Source: Ferruginibacter sp.
GTDB taxonomy: Bacteria > Bacteroidota > Bacteroidia > Chitinophagales > Chitinophagaceae
Length of the DNA: 25,263 nt
Direction: 5' to 3'
Assembly (NCBI GenBank): GCA_018057635.1
Contig: JAGPDJ010000002.1
Coordinates: forward strand, 1-25,263
The position numbers were made by a program, and so were the translations under genes. Below the pieces are notes generated by a model. It searched no databases and was not told the DNA's origin. It saw only the letters and a list, made by a program, of their open reading frames with translations. Positions 9,258 through 16,151 of the stretch are shown here, piece after piece; positions within the stretch are counted from its first letter, which is position 1, and every line of letters starts with the position of its first letter.

Positions 9258-9518
9258 AGAATAATGTTACATGTGTATGCTAAATTTCATAACAAATCTT
9301 CACATCAGCAAACAGTAATAATGCCTGGTGGGTTTTAGTGGCTTTTGCTAATCTTTACGCTGTACGCACACTTTTATTTGGTTTAATTTTGCTGCTATAG
9401 CTATCAATAGATAACACATCCTTTACCCAAGGAAAATATATCCATCCTTCGGTTATGATGTATGGATAAAGCATAGATGAAGCTAACATGAAGTAGTATA
9501 ACTGTACCGCGAAGGCAT
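9258..9518. other. Non-coding stretch left of repeat A1
   Basis: Nothing recognisable apart from the presumed promoter region of the minus-strand gene ending at 9257. Together with repeat A1 it makes a 555-bp gene-free interval. Confidence 0.5.
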
Positions 9519-9790
9519 CTCTCCGCCTTGGTGCGTGGCACACGCAACAATGTATCATTCCTTTTGTTTTTCTCTAGCTGAATGTAGTTTGTTAAAAGGA
9601 TAGCTTTTCTTTATACTTTTATTTCGTTTCGTGTGCTACAAACACATGCGAATGCCTTGACATTATCTATTAATTGTTATCTTCATCTTCCCTGTCTGTT
9701 GGCGCAGCCAGGCAGGAGTTTATTATTCATCATCAGTACGAATACTAATTCCCGTACATCGCCAAGCCCTGTCCGTTGTACGTCACTTTC
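9519..9790 (+). repeat. Dispersed repeat family A, copy A1
   Basis: About 270 bp, clearly homologous over its length to A2 and A3. Landmarks: the perfect hairpin TGCGTG-GCA-CACGCA (9532-9546), GCTGAATGTAGT, a conserved CTTTATACTTTTATTTCGTT block, TTGACATTATCTATT, and the end block GCCAAGCCCTGTCCGTTGTACG. A1 alone carries an extra small palindromic insert (CCTGTCTG...CAGCCAGG, about 9693-9719). It ends 22 bp before the start of the hydrolase gene. Confidence 0.9.
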
Positions 9791-9812
9791 TTAGGCACTC
9801 TAAAAAATTCAA

Positions 9813-11102
9813 ATGAAAAAAGGCTTTTTGTACATCACAATTTTATTGCTACCAACGTTTCTGTTTGCTCAAATGAAAAATGATTGGGGCGCATTTAACC
9901 AAAGATTGGATGCTAAAAATTTTGCAGGTAAGAAATTTAAATTGCAGGCTGCTGTTAAAGTTCAATTAATTGACCCAACTTCTGAAGCTGAAATATGGGT
10001 TAGAGTTGACAGGCCAAATAGAAAAACAGGGTTCTTTTACAATATGATGGATAAACCAATCAGAGTAAAAGAGTGGGAGATTTTTTCAATTGAAGGCAAA
10101 GTTGATAAGGATGCAGAATATATTGCATTTGGCGGACTGTATAGCAGGAAAGGAATATTCTATTTTGACGATTTTAAATTGTCAATTGAAACTACAAAAG
10201 GAAATTACGAAGAAGTAAAAATACAAAATGGAAATTTTGAAAGCGATAGTTTAAAAAGTCCCTGGGGATTTTTTCAAAAACGAAATGGATTTGTATTGTC
10301 TGCTACAACTGAAACTTCATTTGAAGGAAAGCAATCTTGCAAAGTTGATGGCTCGCAATTTAAAAAATCACCAACTTATGGAAATAATGACAGTACCGGA
10401 AAATATGTGGATGCAAATGGAATAAAAATCTACTACGAAGAATACGGACAAGGACAGCCTTTATTGTTACTTCACGGAAATTCAGAATCAATACAATCTT
10501 TCAGACAACAGATCCCGGAGTTTTCAAAATATTATCGGGTTATTGCGGTTGACACAAGAGGCCAGGGTAAATCATCAGAAAATGGTATGACTTATTCCTA
10601 TGATTTATTTGCAGACGACATGAATGCCTTATTAAACATATTAAATATTGACAGTGCAAATATTTTAGGTTGGAGTGATGGAGGAAATACAGGGCTAATA
10701 ATGGCAATGAAATATCCTAAAAAAGTGAAGCGGCTTATAACAATGGGAGCAAATGTATTTATTGATAATTCTGTGGTAGATAAATGGGTTTTTAAAGAAT
10801 TACATAAGCAATTAAAAGAAATGAAAAATGACACAGCATACGCTGATAGAAACCGTGTTAGACTTATAAATTTATTACTTACTGAACCAAAACATAATTT
10901 TGAAGAATTAAAAATAATAAGTTCCCCGGTGTTGGTTCTTGCAGGAGAAAAGGATGTAATAAAAGAAAACCATACAAGAAGTATTGCGCAAAATATAAGA
11001 TACAGTAAGTTGATAATTGCTACAAAAGAAACACATTATTACCCTGCTGAAAACTCAAAAGCATTTAACGAAACCGTAATTGAATTCTTAAGGGAGAATT
11101 AA
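9813..11102 (+). CDS. Exported alpha/beta hydrolase with an N-terminal beta domain
   Basis: 429 residues. A signal peptide (MKKGFLYITILLLPTFLFAQ) directs export to the periplasm or beyond. Residues about 25-185 form a beta-rich domain resembling a carbohydrate-binding-type jelly roll (FDDFKLSIE, NGNFESDS, SFEGKQSCKVDG). Residues about 195-429 form an alpha/beta hydrolase: oxyanion-hole HGN at 221-223, nucleophile elbow GWSDGG with S288, acid D381 in GEKD, and H408 in KETHYYP, giving a complete Ser-Asp-His triad. The substrate cannot be read from the sequence; esterase or lipase-like activity is likely. It is a single-gene unit flanked by repeats A1 and A2. The ATG at 9813 directly precedes the signal peptide, which supports the start. 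Confidence 0.93.
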   Translation: MKKGFLYITILLLPTFLFAQMKNDWGAFNQRLDAKNFAGKKFKLQAAVKVQLIDPTSEAEIWVRVDRPNRKTGFFYNMMDKPIRVKEWEIFSIEGKVDKDAEYIAFGGLYSRKGIFYFDDFKLSIETTKGNYEEVKIQNGNFESDSLKSPWGFFQKRNGFVLSATTETSFEGKQSCKVDGSQFKKSPTYGNNDSTGKYVDANGIKIYYEEYGQGQPLLLLHGNSESIQSFRQQIPEFSKYYRVIAVDTRGQGKSSENGMTYSYDLFADDMNALLNILNIDSANILGWSDGGNTGLIMAMKYPKKVKRLITMGANVFIDNSVVDKWVFKELHKQLKEMKNDTAYADRNRVRLINLLLTEPKHNFEELKIISSPVLVLAGEKDVIKENHTRSIAQNIRYSKLIIATKETHYYPAENSKAFNETVIEFLREN

Positions 11103-11105
11103 TAA

Positions 11106-11430
11106 AGCGAACGCACAAAGCATTGGCATACTTGTTTCTGAAATTTGATATTTGCAATTCTCAGTCTTGGTACGTGGCACACGCAACAATATATCAACCC
11201 TGTTATTTTTCGCTGGCTGAATGTAGTGCGTTAAAAGGAAAAATTTTCTTTATACTTTTATTTCGTTTCGTGTGCGAACCCAGGCGAAGGGCTTGACATT
11301 ATCTATTTAGCTTCTTGTTGTTAACTTCACCAGCAGTTTTTTAATCATTATCGGTTCCGGGCGCACGGAATACTAATATCCGTACTTCGGCAAGCCCTGT
11401 CCGTTGTGCGCCAGCTTTAAGAAGTTCAAA
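11106..11430 (+). repeat. Repeat family A, copy A2, with a family-B-like left end
   Basis: The A-homologous part runs from about 11159 to 11430. Immediately left, AGCGAACGCACAA (11106-11118) matches the left end of the B repeats (12366-12379 and 14300-14313) and begins 4 bp after the hydrolase stop. CGCACAA (11112-11118) pairs with TTGTGCG (11404-11410) at the right end. An inner stem pairs GGCGCAC (11360-11366) with GTGCGCC (11406-11412) and competes with it. The right end carries the same GGCAAGCCCTGTCCGTTG block as A1. It lies between two convergent genes, so it is not simply a promoter. Confidence 0.88.
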
Positions 11431-11617
11431 GGCCAGGCAGGCTACCTTTTAAGCAGACACTAATTGCAACAGTGGAATTAAAGTGATTAACAGTTGCTAA
11501 CACGCATGAAATATACTGTAGAATTATGGAATTGTGTGATCCTACAGCTTTTCTAAAGAATTTGTCTGCCCGACCAGGCGTTTGCAGGCGGAAAATTTCG
11601 ATTTTCAGTTTTTTTAT

Positions 11618-12151
11618 TTAAGGCCTTATACCCAGGTAAACCAATGTTACATCGAATGTAGCTCTATGCCCTGCTATTCCTGTTTCATCCATAAAGAATT
11701 TGACGCTTATATTCTTGGTTACAGGATCGATCGAATTAGCCCCCGTAAGATCAAGAATTGCGGAACGCCCGGTTGAGGAAGGTTGACCATAATAGTTAGT
11801 AACTGAAGTGACTTTATTGGTAGCCGCATCGAAAGCAATTATCAATCCAAATTTACCGTAGAAGGTTGCATTTGTGATACCGCCTCCAGTATTTCCTATA
11901 ATGATACCCGGCATAGCGAGATCATTTGAAACCAGGCTGTCTGTTGCAGCACCGCTGGTTTGCAAAGTATATTGATAGGTGTTATTCATCCATCCAAAAG
12001 CCCCGTTAGAATGATCTGTCATTGTGCCTTCCATACGATACCGACCATCCCATTGATTTCTTGTAGAAGGTGCCGGATCATCTTTCTTTTTTTTACAAGC
12101 TCCGATTGCAAGAACAATTACGGACAACAACAATAAACTTTTGATTTGCAT
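11618..12151 (-). CDS. Lipoprotein of unknown function (177 aa)
   Basis: A type II signal peptide ends in the lipobox AIGAC with lipidated Cys19, followed by KKKKDD. A Lys-rich +2 region is common in Bacteroidota lipoproteins, and a charged cluster after the Cys can favour export to the surface. The mature part (about 150 residues) is beta-rich with no catalytic motif: WDGRYRMEGTMTDHSNG, a Gly-rich central segment (GNTGGGITNATFYG) and a C-terminal VTLVYLGIRP. This suggests a small beta-barrel or lipocalin-like fold, but I do not recognise the family. It is the only gene inside the repeat array on the minus strand; the repeats on both sides are still in the plus orientation. Confidence 0.85.
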   Translation of the reverse strand: MQIKSLLLLSVIVLAIGACKKKKDDPAPSTRNQWDGRYRMEGTMTDHSNGAFGWMNNTYQYTLQTSGAATDSLVSNDLAMPGIIIGNTGGGITNATFYGKFGLIIAFDAATNKVTSVTNYYGQPSSTGRSAILDLTGANSIDPVTKNISVKFFMDETGIAGHRATFDVTLVYLGIRP

Positions 12152-12365
12152 AACAACATTTTTTCAGGTAAAAATCGAATTAAGAAACGGAGTAAAATAA
12201 ATAATCTTTCGTTTTATAGAAATACTCCATTTGGATTAGCCTTTTTAAACCTGATTTGTTTAATTTGATCGGCGGCTGCCTGTCCGCACAAGGTTCCGCC
12301 CGGCAAATTTATATTTAATTAAAGCAATTAATGGTAAGCACAAATACTTTTTGAATCTCTATAAC
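12152..12365. other. Non-coding stretch between the lipoprotein gene and repeat B1
   Basis: AT-rich leader of the minus-strand lipoprotein gene, expected to hold its promoter. A GC-richer patch at about 12269-12303 contains an imperfect inverted repeat (GGCGG and CCGCC). No gene is seen. With B1 and the 53 bp after it, this makes a 472-bp gene-free interval. Confidence 0.5.
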
Positions 12366-12570
12366 AGCGAATGCACAACATGTGCCGCAAGCCAGGGCAG
12401 ACGGAAGTACAATCAGCTTCAAAACGCTATTTTTCTTCAGTTCTGGCTTGACCGTTAATTAATTAGCTTTTGTATTTCAAATAAAAATTAGTTCCTTTAA
12501 TCAGCATCAGCACCGGGTGGACACAGAAACAATCCCAGGCCTGTTGGCAATGCCGGTCGTTATAGGTAAC
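12366..12570 (+). repeat. Dispersed repeat family B, copy B1
   Basis: About 205 bp, homologous end to end with B2. Left end AGCGAATGCACAAC (12366-12379); shared inner blocks include CCTTTAATCAGCATC and ACAATCCCA; right end GGCAATGCCGGTCGTT (12546-12561). Internal pairing: AAGCCAG (12389-12395) with CTGGCTT (12443-12449), and ACCGG (12512-12516) with CCGGT (12553-12557). It ends about 53 bp before the protease-like gene. Confidence 0.88.
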
Positions 12571-12623
12571 TTGGTGGCCGCTTCAGAAATCTAATAAGAC
12601 TAATCAAACTTTGTTAAATAAAA

Positions 12624-13394
12624 ATGAAACGTAAAATCTTAAAATGGACATTTCGATTTACAGTATTGATCATTTTACTATTTGGGGTATTGATATTAAC
12701 TGTTTTGAATCCCACTTTATTGTATGCAAATAGGACAGTATTTGAAAATTTTACAGTTTATCACAATAAGCCTCTTGACAAAGATTTAAAAACCCGCCTT
12801 GACAATGCAAGGGATATTATAAAAGAAAATCAGTTGTTTGATTCTGGTTTAAAATTTGACATTTGTTTGAATGACGGCTCACTATATCCTTCACTTCTCG
12901 AAATCTTTATGGGACAAGCTTTTGCATTGGGCTTTACTTCCAATAAAGTTGCAATATGTGGTAATGCAAATTTCCAGGAAAATTATGTTGAGCGTAATGG
13001 TTACAAATGGAATTTAACCCAACTGCTTGCACATGAAGAAACACATTGTCTGGTTTATAATAAGATAGGCTTTTGGAAATCCAACCCTATTGCAAATAAC
13101 CCAAAATGGAAATGGGAAGGTTATCCTGAGTATGTTTCAAGAAGAGACCAGGATCAATTAAATTTAGTTAAAAACATTAAACAACTTGATGAGGCATTAG
13201 AGTTAAATAAAACTCAATGGGGAATTAGTTTTGCAGACAGTACAGTTACATCAAGAGAATATTTTAATTATCGACTTCTTACTCAATATTGTCTTGATAT
13301 CAAAAAAATGACATTCGAAGAATTTTTAAGTGATACAACAAGTGAACAGACAATCAAAACTCAAATGAGGAAGTGGTACAAAACCCGGGAATAA
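12624..13394 (+). CDS. Membrane-anchored HExxH metalloprotease-like protein
   Basis: 256 residues. One N-terminal transmembrane segment (about 9-30, FRFTVLIILLFGVLILTVL) follows basic KRK residues, so the rest probably faces the periplasm. The globular part contains AHEETH with H137-E-E-T-H141, the zinc-binding HExxH signature, followed by WEGYPEY, in which E165 (or E169) is a plausible third ligand, as in gluzincin-type enzymes. Peptidase activity is likely but the substrate is unknown. Length and motif spacing fit a small, stand-alone putative zinc protease rather than a large secreted enzyme. It is a single-gene unit between repeats B1 and A3. The ATG at 12624 gives a sensible KRK-plus-hydrophobic start and follows an A-rich leader. 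Confidence 0.88.
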   Translation: MKRKILKWTFRFTVLIILLFGVLILTVLNPTLLYANRTVFENFTVYHNKPLDKDLKTRLDNARDIIKENQLFDSGLKFDICLNDGSLYPSLLEIFMGQAFALGFTSNKVAICGNANFQENYVERNGYKWNLTQLLAHEETHCLVYNKIGFWKSNPIANNPKWKWEGYPEYVSRRDQDQLNLVKNIKQLDEALELNKTQWGISFADSTVTSREYFNYRLLTQYCLDIKKMTFEEFLSDTTSEQTIKTQMRKWYKTRE

Positions 13395-13475
13395 ATTGAA
13401 CTTAGTGTAAAGCTACCTATAACATGGCTGCTACTTTGTTTGCAGAAAGCCTGTTCCGGGTCTTTGGGATTATAT

Positions 13476-13740
13476 TCTCAGTCCTGGTGTGTGGCACACA
13501 CAACAATATATCAATCCTGGTGTTTTCGCTGGCTGAATGTAGTAGGTTAAAAGGAAAGCTTTTCTTTATACTTCATTTCGTTTGCCACAAACCCTGGCGA
13601 ATGGCTGCACATTATCTATTTAGCTTTTTGTTATTATCTTCAACTTCAGTTTTTCAATCATCAGCGGCACAGGGCAGACGGATTACTTTTCGTATTTCGG
13701 CAAGCCCTGACCATTGTGCTTCACTTTAAGAGTTTACAAA
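13476..13740 (+). repeat. Dispersed repeat family A, copy A3
   Basis: About 265 bp. The hairpin is TGTGTG-GCA-CACACA (13488-13502): one base pair differs from A1 on both sides, so pairing is preserved. The landmark order (GCTGAATGTAG, CTTTATACTT, ACATTATCTATT, CGGCAAGCCCTGACCATTGTGC) is the same as in A1 and A2. The terminal stem is GCACA (13667-13671) with TGTGC (13715-13719). It ends 42 bp before the NTF2-like gene. With its flanks it accounts for the 388-bp gap between genes. Confidence 0.9.
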
Positions 13741-13782
13741 CCATCTGGTTACCAAAATTAAATTAATCTAAAAGACAACTAA

Positions 13783-14244
13783 ATGAAAAAGTTTTGTTTA
13801 ATGCTCAAGTCAACACTACTAAGTCTTTCTCTGGTTTTCACTTTTTCAATTACATATGGACAAAACACAGAGTCTGCAACAATTGACTTGCAAAAAGCAA
13901 GAATAATAATCGACAGTCTTGACAAAAAATTCGCACAGCACTTTTTTAATGGAGACTCCATTTCATTATATAACATGTATGCTAAAGGTGCCAGTTTAGG
14001 AAATAAAAGCGGCAAACAAATTCTTTTATCCTGGGGTCAGCAGATTAGAAATTCAATTAACAATGACACTCGAACCATAATATATACCACAACTTCTCTT
14101 TCTACTGACTCAGAATTTCTCGTCGAGTTAGGCACATATGATTTTAGGGACAGTAAAGGCAATTCAAAATATAAAGGAAAATATCTTGTAGTCTGGAAAC
14201 AAGAAGATGGTAATTGGAAACTATATCGTGACATGAGTTTATAG
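13783..14244 (+). CDS. Exported NTF2-like (SnoaL/DUF4440-type) protein
   Basis: 153 residues. The signal peptide (about residues 1-26, ending SITYGQ) is followed by an NTF2-like cone-shaped domain: helix IDSLDKKFAQHFFNGD, SISLYNMYAKGA, then strands ending in KGKYLVVWKQEDGNWKLYRDM, the usual C-terminal signature of SnoaL/DUF4440 proteins. Members bind small molecules, and some are isomerases or accessory domains; no catalytic residue can be named here. The length is typical for a single domain. The ATG at 13783 gives the signal peptide directly. It is flanked by repeats A3 and B2 and shows no operon partner. Confidence 0.9.
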   Translation: MKKFCLMLKSTLLSLSLVFTFSITYGQNTESATIDLQKARIIIDSLDKKFAQHFFNGDSISLYNMYAKGASLGNKSGKQILLSWGQQIRNSINNDTRTIIYTTTSLSTDSEFLVELGTYDFRDSKGNSKYKGKYLVVWKQEDGNWKLYRDMSL

Positions 14245-14299
14245 AAAATCGAACAAAAAACCTACATATACTTTAGATACTTAAAATTAAAGATAGAAA

Positions 14300-14505
14300 A
14301 GCGAACGCACAACAGTAGCATTGCCGCAAGACAAGGACGGAAGTTCACTCAGCTTTAAATCGCAATTTTTTTTCAGTTCCGGCTTTACAGATTTACAAAT
14401 TGCTTTTGTGGTTTAATGGAAATTTCGCATCTTTAATCAGCATCGGCACCGGACCGACACAGCAACAATCCCACGCCTGTCGGCAATGCCGGTCGTTGGT
14501 TGTAA
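14300..14505 (+). repeat. Dispersed repeat family B, copy B2
   Basis: About 206 bp. Left end AGCGAACGCACAAC (14300-14313), right end CGGCAATGCCGGTCGTTG (14481-14498). The outer arms pair in two steps: CAAC (14310-14313) with GTTG (14495-14498), then after 4- and 5-nt spacers GCATTGCCG (14318-14326) with CGGCAATGC (14481-14489). A competing local hairpin pairs ACCGG (14448-14452) and CCGACA (14454-14459) with TGTCGG (14478-14483) and CCGGT (14489-14493). It ends 28 bp before the next gene. Confidence 0.9.
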
Positions 14506-14533
14506 TGCCCAAACATTATATTCATCAAAATAA

Positions 14534-14938
14534 ATGCACATGCACTTTAGAAAATACATTTTATTCTTTTTGTCTCTCTTTATTATATCTGCAAGTATTG
14601 CTCAACAAAATATTACTGCGCAATTAATGGGGAAATGGGAAGCAACAGATAGTGATGGAATTACAGGAAGTTTAAACTTTATTGACAGTGTACATATAAT
14701 TGTCAGCATTCCGAATCAATCTTTATCTGAAGGCACTTATTTGGTTGATACTTCAAAAGATCCAATGTGGTTTGACATAACATTTAAACAAGGGAAAATT
14801 GTACTGGTAATGAAAGGTCTTATAAAAATCATAAATGAGCATGCTATAAAATGGCAAATATCTACCGAAGGTGAAAGATCTGAGACATTCAGGCAAGCAA
14901 AAACCGATTATGTAATTGTACTAAAAAGGAAAGTTTGA
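14534..14938 (+). CDS. Small exported lipocalin-like protein
   Basis: 134 residues: a signal peptide (YILFFLSLFIISASIAQ) and one beta-rich domain of about 108 residues with the order LMGKWEATDSDG, GSLNFIDSVHIIV, EGTYLVDTS, MWFDITFKQGK and ending DYVIVLKRK. This pattern of GKW, a central GTY and a final strand recalls lipocalin-like domains of Bacteroidota, which usually bind hydrophobic ligands; the assignment is moderate. Two starts are possible, ATG at 14534 or at 14540. The second removes only MH, and I kept the first. It is the last gene of the repeat-separated series, with a hairpin 12 bp after its stop. Confidence 0.85.
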   Translation: MHMHFRKYILFFLSLFIISASIAQQNITAQLMGKWEATDSDGITGSLNFIDSVHIIVSIPNQSLSEGTYLVDTSKDPMWFDITFKQGKIVLVMKGLIKIINEHAIKWQISTEGERSETFRQAKTDYVIVLKRKV

Positions 14939-14949
14939 TCCTTGCATAA

Positions 14950-14988
14950 AGCACTGCAACCAAAATGTTATTTGGATAATGCGGTGCT
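14950..14988 (+). terminator. Hairpin after the lipocalin-like gene, possible terminator
   Basis: AGCACTGC (14950-14957) pairs with GCGGTGCT (14981-14988), with one T-G wobble, and an inner CCAAA pairs with TTTGG. The T run that follows is weak, so termination is plausible but not certain. It lies between convergent genes and could equally be the degenerate last site of the repeat array. Confidence 0.4.
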
Positions 14989-15112
14989 ATTCTACTTTAC
15001 AGAATCAAATTTCAACAGTATAGATTGCTTCGTTCCCCGCAAAAACGGAAGAATATATTTATTTCAAATCCTACTAATCCCCAAATCCAAAAAATCCTAA
15101 TGCAGACATTCT

Positions 15113-16141
15113 TTACAAACTCACCGGGCACCTCAGTTTCTGCGATGAACTGTTTCGTATGTTTAAAAAATCACGGTAAGAAACGGTTACTTCAAAACCA
15201 CCCCGCATGCGGGAAGCAGCAGAGAGTTTACTGATATTAATATCATAGGTCATACCAATGGCCATTTTATACATGTCTAATTTTATCACGGGAATAATGG
15301 CATCGCCCCAGCGAAGAAAACTGCCGGCAGAAATGCTTACCGTTTCATCATCTTCTGCTTCAACCATATCATGTCTGTACATGAAACCTCCCTGTGCCTG
15401 GCGGTTACCACCCTGCATAAATACATCCACATATAAGATCACGCGGTCTTCAGGGCTGGTGGGTGCTGACAATCCGCCGTTGAAAATGAATTTCCGGTTC
15501 AGCCTCACTTCATTGTTGGTATTAAAGGCAACTTTGGGTTTAAAAATATGGAAAGCTGCAGCTCCTAAGTAATACTTTATTCCGGATCCAAATTCACCGC
15601 TGTATAATAAGCCCATCGAATAATCCCAATAGGTTACATTGGTACGGGTAAAAGTTTGTTGTGTTGGATTTGTTTCGCTGTATTCCCCATTTACAAACTG
15701 GTCGTCGAATTTTAAACCGGTTGGATCAAAGCGTTGCTGTACAATACCACCAATGGCTCCCAGCGTGAGGTAAGAATCCTTTTCATCACTCAATGATTTA
15801 TGGAAAGTAAATGCGGGCATTACCTGCGTTTTTCCCATTTTGGAATCACCGGCCTGGTCGTTGGTTACCTGCAGGCCGATCACTTTGTAATCGTAGGTGC
15901 TTTCTGAAACACCCGATTTTAACTCTACGCCAAGGGCTTGTGTACGGTAAGGCACACCCGCCGCACTGATCCATTGTGTTCGGTATGCGCCGGCAACACG
16001 CATATCTCCCCTGAAAATTCCTCCCAATGCAGGGTTTCTCAACAAAGGCAATTCATAGAACTGCGAGAAATTGATATCCTGTGCCCCTGCCATGATAACA
16101 GGCAGTAGCAAAAAGACGTTTAAAATAATTTTACGAAACAT
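15113..16141 (-). CDS. PorP/SprF family type IX secretion outer-membrane protein
   Basis: 342 residues with a signal peptide (MFRKIILNVFLLLPVIMAGAQ). The mature part begins DINFSQFYELPLLRNPALGG, the hallmark of the PorP/SprF family, and continues as a predicted outer-membrane beta barrel with repeated amphipathic strands (GLQVTNDQAGDSKMGK, YLTLGAIGGIVQQRFD, MGLLYSGEFGSGIKYYLGAAAF). It ends RMRGGFEVTVSYRDF...RCPVSL, the normal family C-terminus. Such proteins are needed to secrete or anchor the giant adhesin encoded next to them, as SprF is for SprB in Flavobacterium. It starts 10 bp after the giant gene's stop, so it is the downstream member of that operon. The final RCP motif suggests the full protein is present. 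Confidence 0.95.
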   Translation of the reverse strand: MFRKIILNVFLLLPVIMAGAQDINFSQFYELPLLRNPALGGIFRGDMRVAGAYRTQWISAAGVPYRTQALGVELKSGVSESTYDYKVIGLQVTNDQAGDSKMGKTQVMPAFTFHKSLSDEKDSYLTLGAIGGIVQQRFDPTGLKFDDQFVNGEYSETNPTQQTFTRTNVTYWDYSMGLLYSGEFGSGIKYYLGAAAFHIFKPKVAFNTNNEVRLNRKFIFNGGLSAPTSPEDRVILYVDVFMQGGNRQAQGGFMYRHDMVEAEDDETVSISAGSFLRWGDAIIPVIKLDMYKMAIGMTYDINISKLSAASRMRGGFEVTVSYRDFLNIRNSSSQKLRCPVSL

Positions 16142-16151
16142 ATAATATCTT

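Noticed and set aside
11582..11776. 64-codon plus-strand open frame
   Set aside because: It is mostly antisense to the C-terminal part of the lipoprotein gene, which has a signal peptide and lipobox and is clearly the real gene.
13424..13729. 101-codon plus-strand open frame
   Set aside because: It lies almost entirely in repeat A3, and the equivalent frame is not preserved in A1 and A2, so it is not a conserved protein.
9519..13740. Family A repeats as promoters of the following genes
   Set aside because: A2 lies between two convergent genes and has no gene to drive, so promoter function cannot explain the family, although single copies may contain one.
14400..14627. 75-codon plus-strand open frame
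   Set aside because: It runs through repeat B2 and out of frame into the lipocalin-like gene; no protein-like features.
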